Assembly (NCBI GenBank): GCA_019637315.1
Contig: JAHBVU010000009.1
Span: 62,001 to 126,000 of the forward strand
Reading direction: 5' to 3'
Length of the DNA: 64,000 nucleotides
Source: Gemmatimonadales bacterium
GTDB taxonomy: Bacteria; Gemmatimonadota; Gemmatimonadetes; Gemmatimonadales; GWC2-71-9
A program made the translations under genes and the position numbers. Below the pieces are notes generated by a model, which saw nothing but the letters and a program-made list of their open reading frames with translations, searched no databases and was not told where the DNA came from. Below, one piece after another: positions 36,231-45,900 of this stretch. Positions within the stretch are counted from its first letter, which is position 1; every line of letters begins with the position of its first letter.

Positions 36231-37165
36231 TGACTTCGCCCGCGGCACCCCCCGAGGGGTGCCGCCCCGCGTTCGGCACGACGTTCGTGGTGGTGGCATA
36301 CCTTCTGGTTGCCCCACCACTTTTTCTATTGGTGCCTCTCGCGCTGCTCTTGGCCTTCAGCCCGCCCAGAAGTCCGCGCGAGTGGCTCTGGCTCGTGCTC
36401 GCGGCCGGTCTCGGAGGGCTCAAAGTCCTGGGCGATGCGGCACATCCGGCCGTATCGGTCCGCTTGCTCACGGCTGTCGCCATCACCGCCGGGGGGGTCT
36501 TCGTGCTGCTGATCTATCTGCTGCCGCGCGCCACGACGTTGCTGCGCGCCGGCGCCGCCATGATTGCCGGCATGGGCGCAGCAGCGGTCTGGGCTCGCTC
36601 GGCGGGCATTGCCATGGCCACGATTGACGCGGCGCTGATCGAAGATCTCCGGCGGGGGCTGGAGATCGGGCTGCGCGGTGCCGACCCGGCCCAGGCGGCG
36701 ATGATGACCGAGGCGCTTCCCCTGATGGCCCGCTCCTTCCCCGGCATCGTGGTGCTCCTGGGCATGCTGGGTCTGGCCCTGGCGTGGCGCTGGTATCACC
36801 TGATTGCCTCGGCGCCAATCGGGCAGCCGCCGCGCCCGCTGTTCGAGTTCCGCTTCAATGATCACATCATCTGGGGTGCTATCTTTACCCTGGCACTCGC
36901 GCTGTTCAACGTCGGCGGTCCCATCGGCCGCGTCGTCACCTGGGCGGCGATCGTGTGGGGCGGCATCTACGCCATCCGGGGCCTCGCCATCGTGCTGCGC
37001 GCCACCGAGCGGTGGCCACTGCCGGGCAAGCTGCTCGTCCTGATTGCCTCGGTACTGGTGCTACCGATGGCCTTGGCAACGATCGTGATGGTTGGGGTCG
37101 CCGACACCTGGATCGATTTTCGTAACCGCAGCATTCCGACCGCTGGAGGCGGCAATGCATCTTGA
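36230..37165 (+). CDS. multi-pass membrane protein, DUF2232/YybS-like
   Basis: 311 residues with about eight hydrophobic helices (for example FVVVAYLLVAPPLFLLVPLA and HIIWGAIFTLALALFNVGGP). Its place between rpsR and rplI, together with the last-third FEFRFNDHIIW pattern, matches DUF2232 proteins found at this position in several phyla. The function of that family is unknown. It overlaps rpsR by one base and rplI by eleven. Confidence 0.75.
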   Translation: MTSPAAPPEGCRPAFGTTFVVVAYLLVAPPLFLLVPLALLLAFSPPRSPREWLWLVLAAGLGGLKVLGDAAHPAVSVRLLTAVAITAGGVFVLLIYLLPRATTLLRAGAAMIAGMGAAAVWARSAGIAMATIDAALIEDLRRGLEIGLRGADPAQAAMMTEALPLMARSFPGIVVLLGMLGLALAWRWYHLIASAPIGQPPRPLFEFRFNDHIIWGAIFTLALALFNVGGPIGRVVTWAAIVWGGIYAIRGLAIVLRATERWPLPGKLLVLIASVLVLPMALATIVMVGVADTWIDFRNRSIPTAGGGNAS

Positions 37166-37604
37166 AGTGATTCTTCGTGAAGACATAAAGGGATTGGGCA
37201 AAGCTGGCGCGCTGGTCCGGGTCAAGCCCGGCTACGCGCGCAACTTCCTGCTGCCGCGCGGCCTGGCGTTCGAAGCCACCGAGGGCAACAAGCGCCGGAT
37301 CGAATCCGAGCACAAAGCTCGGGCTGCTCGCGCCGCGACCGATCGGGCCGAAGCGCAGGCACTGGCCGCCAAGCTGGGAGCCGTCGCGCTCAAGCTCACG
37401 GCCAAGGCGGGTGAAGGCGACAAGCTCTTCGGTTCGATCACGTCATCAGACGTCGCAGACGCCCTGGCAAAGCAGGGCTTCGAGATCGACCGGCGTCGGA
37501 TCGAGCTGGAACACCCGATCAAACACCTTGGGAGCCACCCCGTCTCGATCCGGATTCATCCGGACGTCACCGCACAGCTCCAGGTCACCATCGCCGCAGA
37601 GTAA
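37155..37604 (+). CDS. rplI: 50S ribosomal protein L9
   Basis: 149 residues from ATG 37155 (MHLEVILREDIKGLGKAGAL), with GGAGGC just before; an earlier in-frame start at 37092 lies inside the membrane protein gene and is rejected. The N-domain signature VKPGYARNFLLPRGLA, the long connecting helix (EHKARAARAATDRAEAQALA) and the C-domain (GDKLFGSITSSDVADAL) are complete. Confidence 0.97.
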   Translation: MHLEVILREDIKGLGKAGALVRVKPGYARNFLLPRGLAFEATEGNKRRIESEHKARAARAATDRAEAQALAAKLGAVALKLTAKAGEGDKLFGSITSSDVADALAKQGFEIDRRRIELEHPIKHLGSHPVSIRIHPDVTAQLQVTIAAE

Positions 37605-37636
37605 CGCCCGAATCGATCGTTCCGAATCGCCCTGTC

Positions 37637-37660
37637 CGGCCTGCCCAAACCGGCAGGCCG
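37637..37660 (+). terminator. hairpin after rplI, probable terminator of the rpsF operon
   Basis: A perfect 9-bp GC-rich stem (CGGCCTGCC 37637-37645 with GGCAGGCCG 37652-37660), six-base loop, 33 bases after the rplI stop. The following ACAACCCTTCCG is not U-rich, so a weak or factor-assisted terminator is likely. Confidence 0.5.
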
Positions 37661-37823
37661 ACAACCCTTCCGTTTCGCGGATCAACCGCCGACCTTCCGA
37701 TACGCCGGCCGTCAGGGTGCGCCGGAAAACCGATTGTCAGACGAGATAGCACGGTCCGCCCCGTCTGACCGTTCCGTTACGTTCTCGAGCGCGGAATCGG
37801 CCCCGCTCGTCGGAGACTCGCTC

Positions 37824-38207
37824 GTGGCAAGTGCCCCCAAAGGTTCGACCATCCCGAAGCCGGTACAGGCGGCCCTCGACGCCGCAGACGATCTCAAGGC
37901 ACGCGATATCATCACTCTCGATCTGCGCGGGCTGTCCGACGCGGCCGACTTCTTCGTGGTCGCCTCGGGCACTTCGGACGCCCATGTCCGCGGTATCGCC
38001 GATTCGGTGATGGACCGGATGGCCAAGCTCGGGATCGACGCCCACCACGTCGAGGGGCTTCAGTCCGGCCGCTGGGCGCTGCTCGATTTCGTCGATTTCG
38101 TCGTTCATATTTTCCATCCGGAAACACGAGCCTTTTATCAGCTCGAGCGTCTCTGGAACGATGCACCCGCCGTTGCGTATGCATCGGCTGCGGAACGAAA
38201 GGTTTGA
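37824..38207 (+). CDS. rsfS: ribosome silencing factor (RsfS/DUF143)
   Basis: About 127 residues from GTG 37824, supported by GGAG at 37812-37815; a TTG at 37734 would add 30 residues unlike the family. The core ALDAADDLKARDIITLDLRG, DFFVVASGTSDAHVRGIAD and GRWALLDFVDFVVHIFHPET is the RsfS pattern. It binds L14 and blocks subunit joining when nutrients are low. It is followed three bases later by the large protease-barrel gene. Confidence 0.92.
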   Translation: MASAPKGSTIPKPVQAALDAADDLKARDIITLDLRGLSDAADFFVVASGTSDAHVRGIADSVMDRMAKLGIDAHHVEGLQSGRWALLDFVDFVVHIFHPETRAFYQLERLWNDAPAVAYASAAERKV

Positions 38208-38210
38208 CCG

Positions 38211-41200
38211 ATGCGCCGCTTCGTCCTGCTCCTTCTCTTACTGGCCGGCCTGCCCGGCGCACTCGCTGCGCAGTACTTCGGGCGGAATCGGGTCCAGTAT
38301 GGACGCTTCGATTTCCGAATCGTCCAGACCGAGCACTTCGACGTCTACTACTATCCGGAGGAACGCGAAGCGGCCATGGACATGGCCCGGATGGCCGAAC
38401 GGGCCTATGCCCGGCTTTCGCGAGTCCTGAACCATCAGTTCGAGGAGCGAAAGGCCATCATCCTTTACGCCTCCCACAGCCACTTCCAGCAGACCAACCT
38501 CGGGGGCGGCGACGTACCTGAAGGCACCCAGGGGTTCACCGACTTTCTCCGGCACCGGAACGTCTTTCCTCTGTCGGGTTTTTACGCCGACGACGAACAC
38601 GTGCTGACCCATGAAATGGTGCACCAGTTTCAGTTCGATATCTGGTCACGCGGCCGTGGCGGGGCCGGCATTCAAGGCATCTTCTCGGCCAATGCGCCGC
38701 TTTGGTTTGCCGAAGGCATGGCCGAGTACTTCTCGCTTGGACCGACTGACACGAAGACGGCGATGTGGCTCCGCGACGGGGCCCTGGAAGGCAAGCTGCC
38801 GACCGCCCGCGAGCTGATGACGGTGTTTCCCTACCAGTTCGGCCACGCGATCATCACCTATATCGGCCAGCGCTGGGGCGATGAAGCCATTGGCGCCATC
38901 ACCAAGAATGCCGTCGGTGGCGGGCTCCAGATGTCGCTGCGCCGCGTCCTTGGCATGTCGTTCGAGCAACTGATCGAGCAGTGGCGCGATGCCGTCACCC
39001 GTCAGTACCTGCCCGAAATCGAAAACCGGGTTCGGGCCCGGTCCATGGCCCAGGGGTTGCTCACCAAGGAAACGTCCAAGGGCGAGTGGCATCTGGCGCC
39101 TGCGCTGTCGCCGGACGGAAGCCGAGTCGCCTTCTTCAGCGAGCAAGACTTCTTCTCGATGGACCTGTGGCTGGCTGACGGCACCAGCGGCAGGCCGATC
39201 CGCCGGCTGCTCAAATCGACCTTCAGCGGCAGCTACGAAACCTTCCGGTTCATGTCGTCGTCCGCCGCCTGGTCGGAGGACGGTCGCTACCTCGCGGTTG
39301 CAGCCAAGCGCGCGGGCCGGGACGACATCGTCATCATCGACCCCGAGCGGAACCGCGAAGTCCGCCGGATCACCGTGCCCCTCGCTGGCGTCACGACCCC
39401 GACGTTCAGTCCGGATGGGAGCCGCATCGTTTTTACGGGCCTGGACGGCGGTTTGTCCGACCTGTTCACGATCAACGTCGACGGCAGCGATCTGCGCCGG
39501 TTGACCAACGACAGGTACGCAGATCTGCACCCGGTCTGGTCGCCGGACGGCAGAACGATTGCGTTTGCGACCGACCGCGGCCCGGGCACCGACCTGGACG
39601 CATTGGTCTGGGGTGGACTGCGCATCGCGCTGTATCACCTCGACGATGGCCGGATCGAACTGCTGCAGAACATGGAGGAGGGTCGCAACTCTAATCCCCA
39701 GTGGGCGCCCGATGGCCAGTCCATTGCTTTCGTGTCGGATCGAGACAATGTCGCCAATATCTTCCTGTACGACATGGCCGATGGCGAGGTGTACCAGCTG
39801 ACCCAGTTCTACACCGGGTCACAGGGCATCACACCGCTGTCTCCGGTGCTGTCATGGGCTCGCGGCGCCGACCGGCTCGCATTCATTTACTTCGAGCAGG
39901 CCAGCTACGACATCTATTCGGTCAACGACCCCCGTTCACTGAAGCAGGAGCCGTGGCGGCCGCGCGCGTCGGGACAGCCAGTACTGGTTGCTGCGCAGCC
40001 GATCTTCGTTCCCCGCCCCGCGCAGCAGGCGGACACCGTCCCGCGACCGGCAGGCGTGCTGCAGTCGCGGTCGATCTATCGCGGCGAAACCGGTTTCCGA
40101 CGCACCGACTCGCTCCCGACCGTACCCGATTCACTCCGCCAGCCGCCTCCGGTCACCATCGCGCGCCTGCGTGATTCGGTGGTCATTCCGGTGCCCGACA
40201 CGACCGAGTTCGTTCATCGGCCCTATCGCGCCCGCTTCGGACCGGAGTACGTGTCCCGACCGACCGTCGGGTACGTCCGAGACAACTTTGGACGCGGCGT
40301 CACCGGCTCTGCCGTCGTCGTCCTCGGCGACATGCTCTCCAACCAGCAGATGATCATCGGGGCCGAGCTCAACGGACGCCTGCCCGAGACACAGTTCGTG
40401 GCTCAGTATGCCAACCTGTCGCGCCGGCTCAATTGGGCGGTCGGGGTCCAGCAGCAACCGTATTTCTTCTACGACTACAGCACCTTCGAAACCGGGCCCA
40501 CCGAACAAGAGGGCACCTACGTCACCAACGTCCGGCGCCTGGTGCTGCGGGACGTCTCCACCCGGGCCTACTATCCCTTGTCGCGTTTCACGCGGATCGA
40601 AAGTTCGGTCAGCTTTGCGAACCTGACGGACGATCTCCTCCAGATCCGCGAGCCCTATTTCCTCGGCTCCGGCATTCCCAGCCGCGAACCATTCCTGGAA
40701 ACGACTCGTGTCCAGAGCATCACCTATCTGGCGCCGTCGCTGGCGTACGTCCACGACAACTCGCTCAGCGCCTACGTCGGGCCATTTCTGGGCCGCCGGT
40801 CCCGCTTCGAGGTCAGCCAGAACCTGGAAGTGATCGGGTCGGGGTGGCAGTTCACGTCGGTCACCGCCGACATGCGGCGCTATGATCGGCTGGTCGGCAA
40901 TATGACGCTGGCAACCCGGGGTCTCTTCTTTGGCCGCATGGGGCGCGACGAAAGCCGGTTTCGGCTCTTCGGCGGCCAGACCGAGTTGATCCGAGGCTAT
41001 ACCCGAGGCTCCCTGAGCCGAAACGAATGTCGGGAAGAGATCGACGAGAACTCGTACTCCGGCTGCCCATCGTTCGATCGGCTGATCGGCTCACGCGTCG
41101 CCGTGTTCAACGCGGAAGTTCGGCTTCCCGTGGTTGCCCCCGGGCTCGGCATCATTTCCCTCGGGAACTTCCCCGCTGCGCTGGAAGCAGCCGTGTTCTT

Positions 41201-41453
41201 CGACGCCGGCGTGTTCTGGGAGCGCGGCATGACGGTCAACCTGAGCCGCGACGCTGCCAACCCAGCGCCGTGCCGATTCGATCCGGCGACCGGCCTCGCC
41301 GTGCCGGGCTGCGTCCGAACGCCGCTCACCAGCTATGGCTTCTCGTTGCGAACAAACCTTCTTAATATCCTGATTCTTCGGCTGGACTACTCGGTTCCGT
41401 TGCAGCGTTCCATTGGAGGAATGTGGACCATCAGCTTGGGGCCGACGTTCTGA
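38211..41453 (+). CDS. secreted metallopeptidase / PD40 beta-propeller / Omp85-type outer-membrane barrel fusion
   Basis: 1,080 residues. A signal peptide (1-20, LLLLLAGLPGALAAQ) is followed by a gluzincin-type peptidase domain (about 25-265) with HEMVH at 134-138 and the likely third ligand in WFAEGMAEYF (Glu168). Residues about 295-610 carry PD40/TolB-like propeller repeats (LSPDGSRVAFF, FSPDGSRIVFT, WSPDGRTIAFA, WAPDGQSIAFV). After a Pro-rich linker, about 670-1080 form a beta-barrel ending in GMWTISLGPTF with the terminal Phe required by the BAM complex. This suggests an outer-membrane-anchored protease with a ligand-binding propeller. Substrate unknown. Confidence 0.85.
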   Translation: MRRFVLLLLLLAGLPGALAAQYFGRNRVQYGRFDFRIVQTEHFDVYYYPEEREAAMDMARMAERAYARLSRVLNHQFEERKAIILYASHSHFQQTNLGGGDVPEGTQGFTDFLRHRNVFPLSGFYADDEHVLTHEMVHQFQFDIWSRGRGGAGIQGIFSANAPLWFAEGMAEYFSLGPTDTKTAMWLRDGALEGKLPTARELMTVFPYQFGHAIITYIGQRWGDEAIGAITKNAVGGGLQMSLRRVLGMSFEQLIEQWRDAVTRQYLPEIENRVRARSMAQGLLTKETSKGEWHLAPALSPDGSRVAFFSEQDFFSMDLWLADGTSGRPIRRLLKSTFSGSYETFRFMSSSAAWSEDGRYLAVAAKRAGRDDIVIIDPERNREVRRITVPLAGVTTPTFSPDGSRIVFTGLDGGLSDLFTINVDGSDLRRLTNDRYADLHPVWSPDGRTIAFATDRGPGTDLDALVWGGLRIALYHLDDGRIELLQNMEEGRNSNPQWAPDGQSIAFVSDRDNVANIFLYDMADGEVYQLTQFYTGSQGITPLSPVLSWARGADRLAFIYFEQASYDIYSVNDPRSLKQEPWRPRASGQPVLVAAQPIFVPRPAQQADTVPRPAGVLQSRSIYRGETGFRRTDSLPTVPDSLRQPPPVTIARLRDSVVIPVPDTTEFVHRPYRARFGPEYVSRPTVGYVRDNFGRGVTGSAVVVLGDMLSNQQMIIGAELNGRLPETQFVAQYANLSRRLNWAVGVQQQPYFFYDYSTFETGPTEQEGTYVTNVRRLVLRDVSTRAYYPLSRFTRIESSVSFANLTDDLLQIREPYFLGSGIPSREPFLETTRVQSITYLAPSLAYVHDNSLSAYVGPFLGRRSRFEVSQNLEVIGSGWQFTSVTADMRRYDRLVGNMTLATRGLFFGRMGRDESRFRLFGGQTELIRGYTRGSLSRNECREEIDENSYSGCPSFDRLIGSRVAVFNAEVRLPVVAPGLGIISLGNFPAALEAAVFFDAGVFWERGMTVNLSRDAANPAPCRFDPATGLAVPGCVRTPLTSYGFSLRTNLLNILILRLDYSVPLQRSIGGMWTISLGPTF

Positions 41454-42880
41454 CGACGACGCAGCACCGCTTTGGGCCCGCGATCCAGACGGCAGCGCTG
41501 GTCGCGGGCCTTCTGTTTGCCGCCGGATGCGGTGGCAACCCTCCGGCGCCGCCACCGGACCTGCCAGCGGTTGGTGGGCAAGTCTCCCTCATCCGAGTGC
41601 CCCGCCGAAGCGGTGTGGTCGAAGCCTACCGCCCCGACTCTCTCCAGCAGCCAATCTGGAGCACGAGGGGGGACGTTCCCAACGTGAGCGGGGTCCTCGG
41701 TGTCAATGTCGAGGCCCGACTCCTCTATCTCGTTGATACGCAAAAAAACCTGCTCGCGGTCGATCTCGAGTCTCGAGCGGTCCGGCCCCGGTCGGCCGGC
41801 GTGGAAACGGCCATCATGGTGGGCGACGGCTCGGTCTACGCCATCAATGCCGGCCGGCGGGTCAGCCGGTACGAGGGTGGGGTGCCGGTCATGTACCGGG
41901 TCCCGCTGCCCGTGGACCCTGTGTTTCAAACTGCGACGTTGAGTGAGCGTTACGTCGCCGTGCTCGGAAGCACGCCCCGCCAACTCACCGTGATGAGTTC
42001 GGACCGATCACTACACAGCGCCGATGTCGGAGACGGAGAGCCGACCGCGAGCTACTGGGCAGACCTGGTGGCCATCCCGGAAGGGCGAGAGGTCAAGCTC
42101 TACGGGACCAGCGATCCGTTCCGGGTCACCAGCATCCGCGCCAGTGCGCCGGCCCGCCACGTTTCGTTCAGCCCATCGGGACACCGGATCTATATCGCCC
42201 ACGACGACAGCTCGATCGAAGTCTTCGACCGGTACGGCCAGGACCGGCTGTCGACCATCTCCCTGCCGGGAACCCCGCGCCGGGTCCGAACCGATGGCTC
42301 GGGACGTTGGCTGCTGGCCCAGGCTGGCTCGGAAGATGAGGCCTGGATCGTCGACCTGACGACCGGTCGCCTGACCGCGACGGTCCGAACCGACTGGGAC
42401 GAGGACCTGCCCACCGTGGCTGGAGGCAGCACCCTTTTGGTCCGGCGTGACGGCGACCTGGTCACCCTGGACTTGAGCCGTCCCGGCCAGCCCGAGACTG
42501 GCCGCATCGACGGCGGTGCCGCCGACTTCTGGCTGGTGACCACTTGGATCCCCCGCGACCGGGCGACCCTGGCGGCTGCCGCTGCTGAGTCGATTCTCGT
42601 GGCCCAGGACCGAGATCTCGTCCGCTCCGACAGCCAGGCCGTCTCGACGGACCGGCTCTACCTCCAGGTCAGCAGTTCCCAGAACGCCGAGTGGTCCCGA
42701 GACTTCGCGAAACAGCTGGTTGCCGCCGGGTACCCCGCCCGAGTCCTGGACCCAACCTCCGACGACGAGGGATATCGGGTGGTGGTCGGCCCGTACAACA
42801 GCCGCCCCATGGCAGAAGAGACGGGTCGCCGGCTCGGCCGCCCGTATTTCATCCTCACGAATCCGCCCTTCAAGCAGTAG
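41423..42880 (+). CDS. lipoprotein with beta-propeller and C-terminal SPOR domain
   Basis: About 485 residues. GLLFAAGC is a lipobox (Cys36 from the GTG at 41423). The GTG start overlaps the upstream gene by 31 bases and has its Shine-Dalgarno only two bases away; CTG 41450, overlapping the upstream stop as CTGA, would give a more usual 26-residue signal. Residues about 50-390 are repeated beta-strand blades (VSFSPSGHRIYIAHDDSSIE). Residues about 410-485 are a SPOR domain (LYLQVSSSQNAEWSRDFAKQ, GYRVVVGPYNS), which binds denuded glycan at division sites. It is next to smc. Confidence 0.82.
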   Translation: MDHQLGADVLTTTQHRFGPAIQTAALVAGLLFAAGCGGNPPAPPPDLPAVGGQVSLIRVPRRSGVVEAYRPDSLQQPIWSTRGDVPNVSGVLGVNVEARLLYLVDTQKNLLAVDLESRAVRPRSAGVETAIMVGDGSVYAINAGRRVSRYEGGVPVMYRVPLPVDPVFQTATLSERYVAVLGSTPRQLTVMSSDRSLHSADVGDGEPTASYWADLVAIPEGREVKLYGTSDPFRVTSIRASAPARHVSFSPSGHRIYIAHDDSSIEVFDRYGQDRLSTISLPGTPRRVRTDGSGRWLLAQAGSEDEAWIVDLTTGRLTATVRTDWDEDLPTVAGGSTLLVRRDGDLVTLDLSRPGQPETGRIDGGAADFWLVTTWIPRDRATLAAAAAESILVAQDRDLVRSDSQAVSTDRLYLQVSSSQNAEWSRDFAKQLVAAGYPARVLDPTSDDEGYRVVVGPYNSRPMAEETGRRLGRPYFILTNPPFKQ

Positions 42881-42963
42881 CCCGAAGCTCCCCCGCCCGG
42901 CTATTTTCTGCGCGTCGCTACGGCTCTGCCCGTACGAACGCGAACGCTCCATCCGGATATCTC

Positions 42964-45900
42964 ATGAAACTGCTCAAGCTGGAACTCTCCGGCTTCAAGT
43001 CCTTCGCCGACCATGTCACGCTCGAATTCGACCATGGTGTCACGGCAATCGTCGGCCCGAACGGCTGCGGAAAATCCAACGTATCAGACGCCGTCCGCTG
43101 GGTCCTCGGCGAGACCTCAGCCCGCTTGCTGCGCGGCGGCAAGATGGAGGACGTCATCTTTCAGGGCTCGGTCAACCGACGCCCCATCAACATCACGGAA
43201 GTGTCCCTCTACCTGGACAACACCGACGGCGCCCTGCCGATAGCCTTCGGCGAAGTCGTCATCACCCGCCGGCTGACCCGATCCGGCCAGAGCGAGTATT
43301 TCGTCAACAAGAGCCCGGTCCGCCTCCGCGACGTCAACGATCTGCTGCGCGGAACCGGCCTCGGCAGCGATGCCGGCGTGGTGATGGAAGCCAAGATGAT
43401 CGACCTGCTGCTGTCGGATCGCGCCGACGAGCGCCGGTCGCTGTTCGAAGAGGCATCCGGGATCGGCCTCTACCGCGATCGGAAGCATTCGACCGAACGC
43501 CGCCTGACCGAGACCGCCACCGACTTGCAGCGCCTGGAGGACCTGATTGCCGAGGTCCAGTCACAGATTCGCAGCCTGGCCCGCCAGAAAGGCAAGGCCG
43601 AGCGTCATGCGAAGCTGACGGAAGAGAAGTTCTCGACGCAGATCACCCTGGCGCACCTGACGCTGGCCGATCTGAGCGAGCGGGTCAGCGGCATGCAGGC
43701 GCGTCACGACGAGCTCAAGGCCGTCCTGCCCGATCTGCGAGAACAGCTGGGCCACGCGACCACGCGCCAGGAAGCCCTCGGGCGCGAGCGGGTCGCGGCC
43801 GAGGAGCATCGCGCCACCGTCTCGCGCGAATTGGCCCAGGTGCAGCTCGCGCTCGGTAAGCTCGACGGTGACCTTGCGGTAGCGTCCGAACGGCTGGCCC
43901 ACGCCCGCGCCCGGCGAGATCGCGACGAAGAAGAGCGGCAGCAGGCGGTCGTTCGTACCGAACAGGCGGCGCTCGAGCGTGAGCAGGCCGAGACCGACAA
44001 GGCCGACGCCCTGGCCGAGCACGAGGCGATCAAGGCCCAGCTGGTCGAACGGGCCAATGCGGAGGAGGAGGTCCGGAAGCGTCTTGGTGCGCATCGCGAC
44101 GAGGTCCGCAAGCTGGAACAGGCCCTTCACACCCGGGCGCAACAGCTCCGCACACTCGAAGGCGAGCGGGCTGCGCTCGAGGGCGAACTGGCCTCCCTGC
44201 GCGACGGCCTGACCCAGCAGCAGGCGCATTGCGCCGGTCTGGACCAGGACCATGCCAACGCCGAAGAGCGCACCCGGATTGCCGAACAGGACGTGACGCA
44301 GCGCGGCCACGAGACCCTGATCGCTACCGCGGCGGCCGACCGGGCTCGGCACCTGGTGGCCGAGACTCGCGAACGCGAGGCGGCCGAGCGGGACGAGCGC
44401 CGGTCGGCCGAAGAACAACTTGCCCAGCTTTCGGCGCGTCGACAGGCCCTGGAAGAGTTGGAGCGCGACCGCGTCGGGCTCGCTCCTGGTGCCCAGGCCC
44501 TGCTTGCCGCCCGCGAGCGCTTCGGCGATGCGGTGCTCGGCCCGCTCAGCGATTTCATCCGGACCGATCGGGATGCCGCCGAACTGGCCGAACGTCTGCT
44601 CGGCGAGTGGATGCATGCCATCCTGCTGCGGGATGACGGCGCCCTCGACGAAATTCGGACTTGGTACGACGAGGCTCAACCGGGAGCACTGGTACTCCTG
44701 CCCGGGGTACCTGGAAGCCACGATGGTCAGGTGCATCCACTGACGGGTCGCCTGTCTGCAGAAGGCCCGGCGGCTCCCTGGATCGACACCCTGCTGGGTG
44801 GTTCCGAGATCCTTCACCCGTCCGGCCGGGTTTTCCGCCGGCGGACCGGCGCCGTGATGCTGGCCGGCTCGGCAGCGCCGTCCGGACCGATCCGCCGTCG
44901 GGCAGAGCTCGAAGCCCTGACGCAGGAAATCGATGCCCAGCAAGCCGGGCTCGACCGCATCCTCGATCGGCTTTCCGCAACCCGGGAGCAGCTGACGGAA
45001 CTGGAGCGACAGGCCGCCGAAGCGCAATCCGTGATGGAGCAGGCCCGCGAGCAGGAGCGCCAGGCCACGGTAGCACGAGACGATGCAACGCGCCTGCTGA
45101 TGACCTTGGAACGGGAACGTCAGGAAGCGCGGACCCGTCTCGAGCGTTTGACCGAACGGATTGCCCGCACCGAGAGCCGTCAGTCCGACGTCGGCGCGGC
45201 ACTCCACGAGGGCGAGCTTGCCAAGGTTCGGGAAGAAGAAGCCATCGGATCTGCCCGTCAGTCGCTGGCCACACTCGAGGGCGAACAGGAATCCGCCCGC
45301 GAAGCCCGGGTCCACTGGCAGGTGGAGGAAGCCCATGTTGCTGCGAAGCTCCGGGCAACCAGCGAGCGCCTGACCCGCGCCAATCAGACGATCGAACTCG
45401 CTCGACAGGCATCGGAAGCGCTGCAGACCGAAATCAGTGCCCTCGAGCTGGAAGCCGTAGCCCTCGAAGCCAAACATGCCGAGTGGAACGATCAGCGGCA
45501 GGATCGGCTGACAGCCCTGGCAGAACTCGAGCAGAGTTCCGCCCACGCCGAGGGCGCGCTGGCCTCGGCCACCGCCGCGCTCCGCGAAGCGGAGCAGACG
45601 GTACATGCCCTTCGGTCGGATCTCGAGGTCTCGAACGAGGAGGCCCATCGACTCGAGCTGGACCTCACCGAAGCTGCCGGACAGCGCCGACGCGTGCTGG
45701 AACGGATCGAAACCGAATGGCGGGCGCCGTTCGATCAACTGCTTCCGAAGGTCGAACTGCTCGACCTGGACCGCGAAACGCTCGAGGCCGAGGTGGGCCG
45801 CGTGGTCCAGGCGCTCGAAGCAATCGGTCCAGTCAATCCGCTCGCCGTCGAGGAGCATGCCGAGGAATCGAAGCGTCTGGAGTTCCTGACCTCACAGCGC

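Noticed and set aside
36230-37165. Possibility that the membrane gene between rpsR and rplI is an insertion
   Set aside because: Overlaps with both neighbours and the common DUF2232 placement in other phyla show it is a normal operon member.
43561-45858. 765-codon open frame antisense to smc
   Set aside because: It mirrors the Ala/Glu/Arg-rich coiled-coil codons of smc on the other strand. No start context and no recognisable domain.
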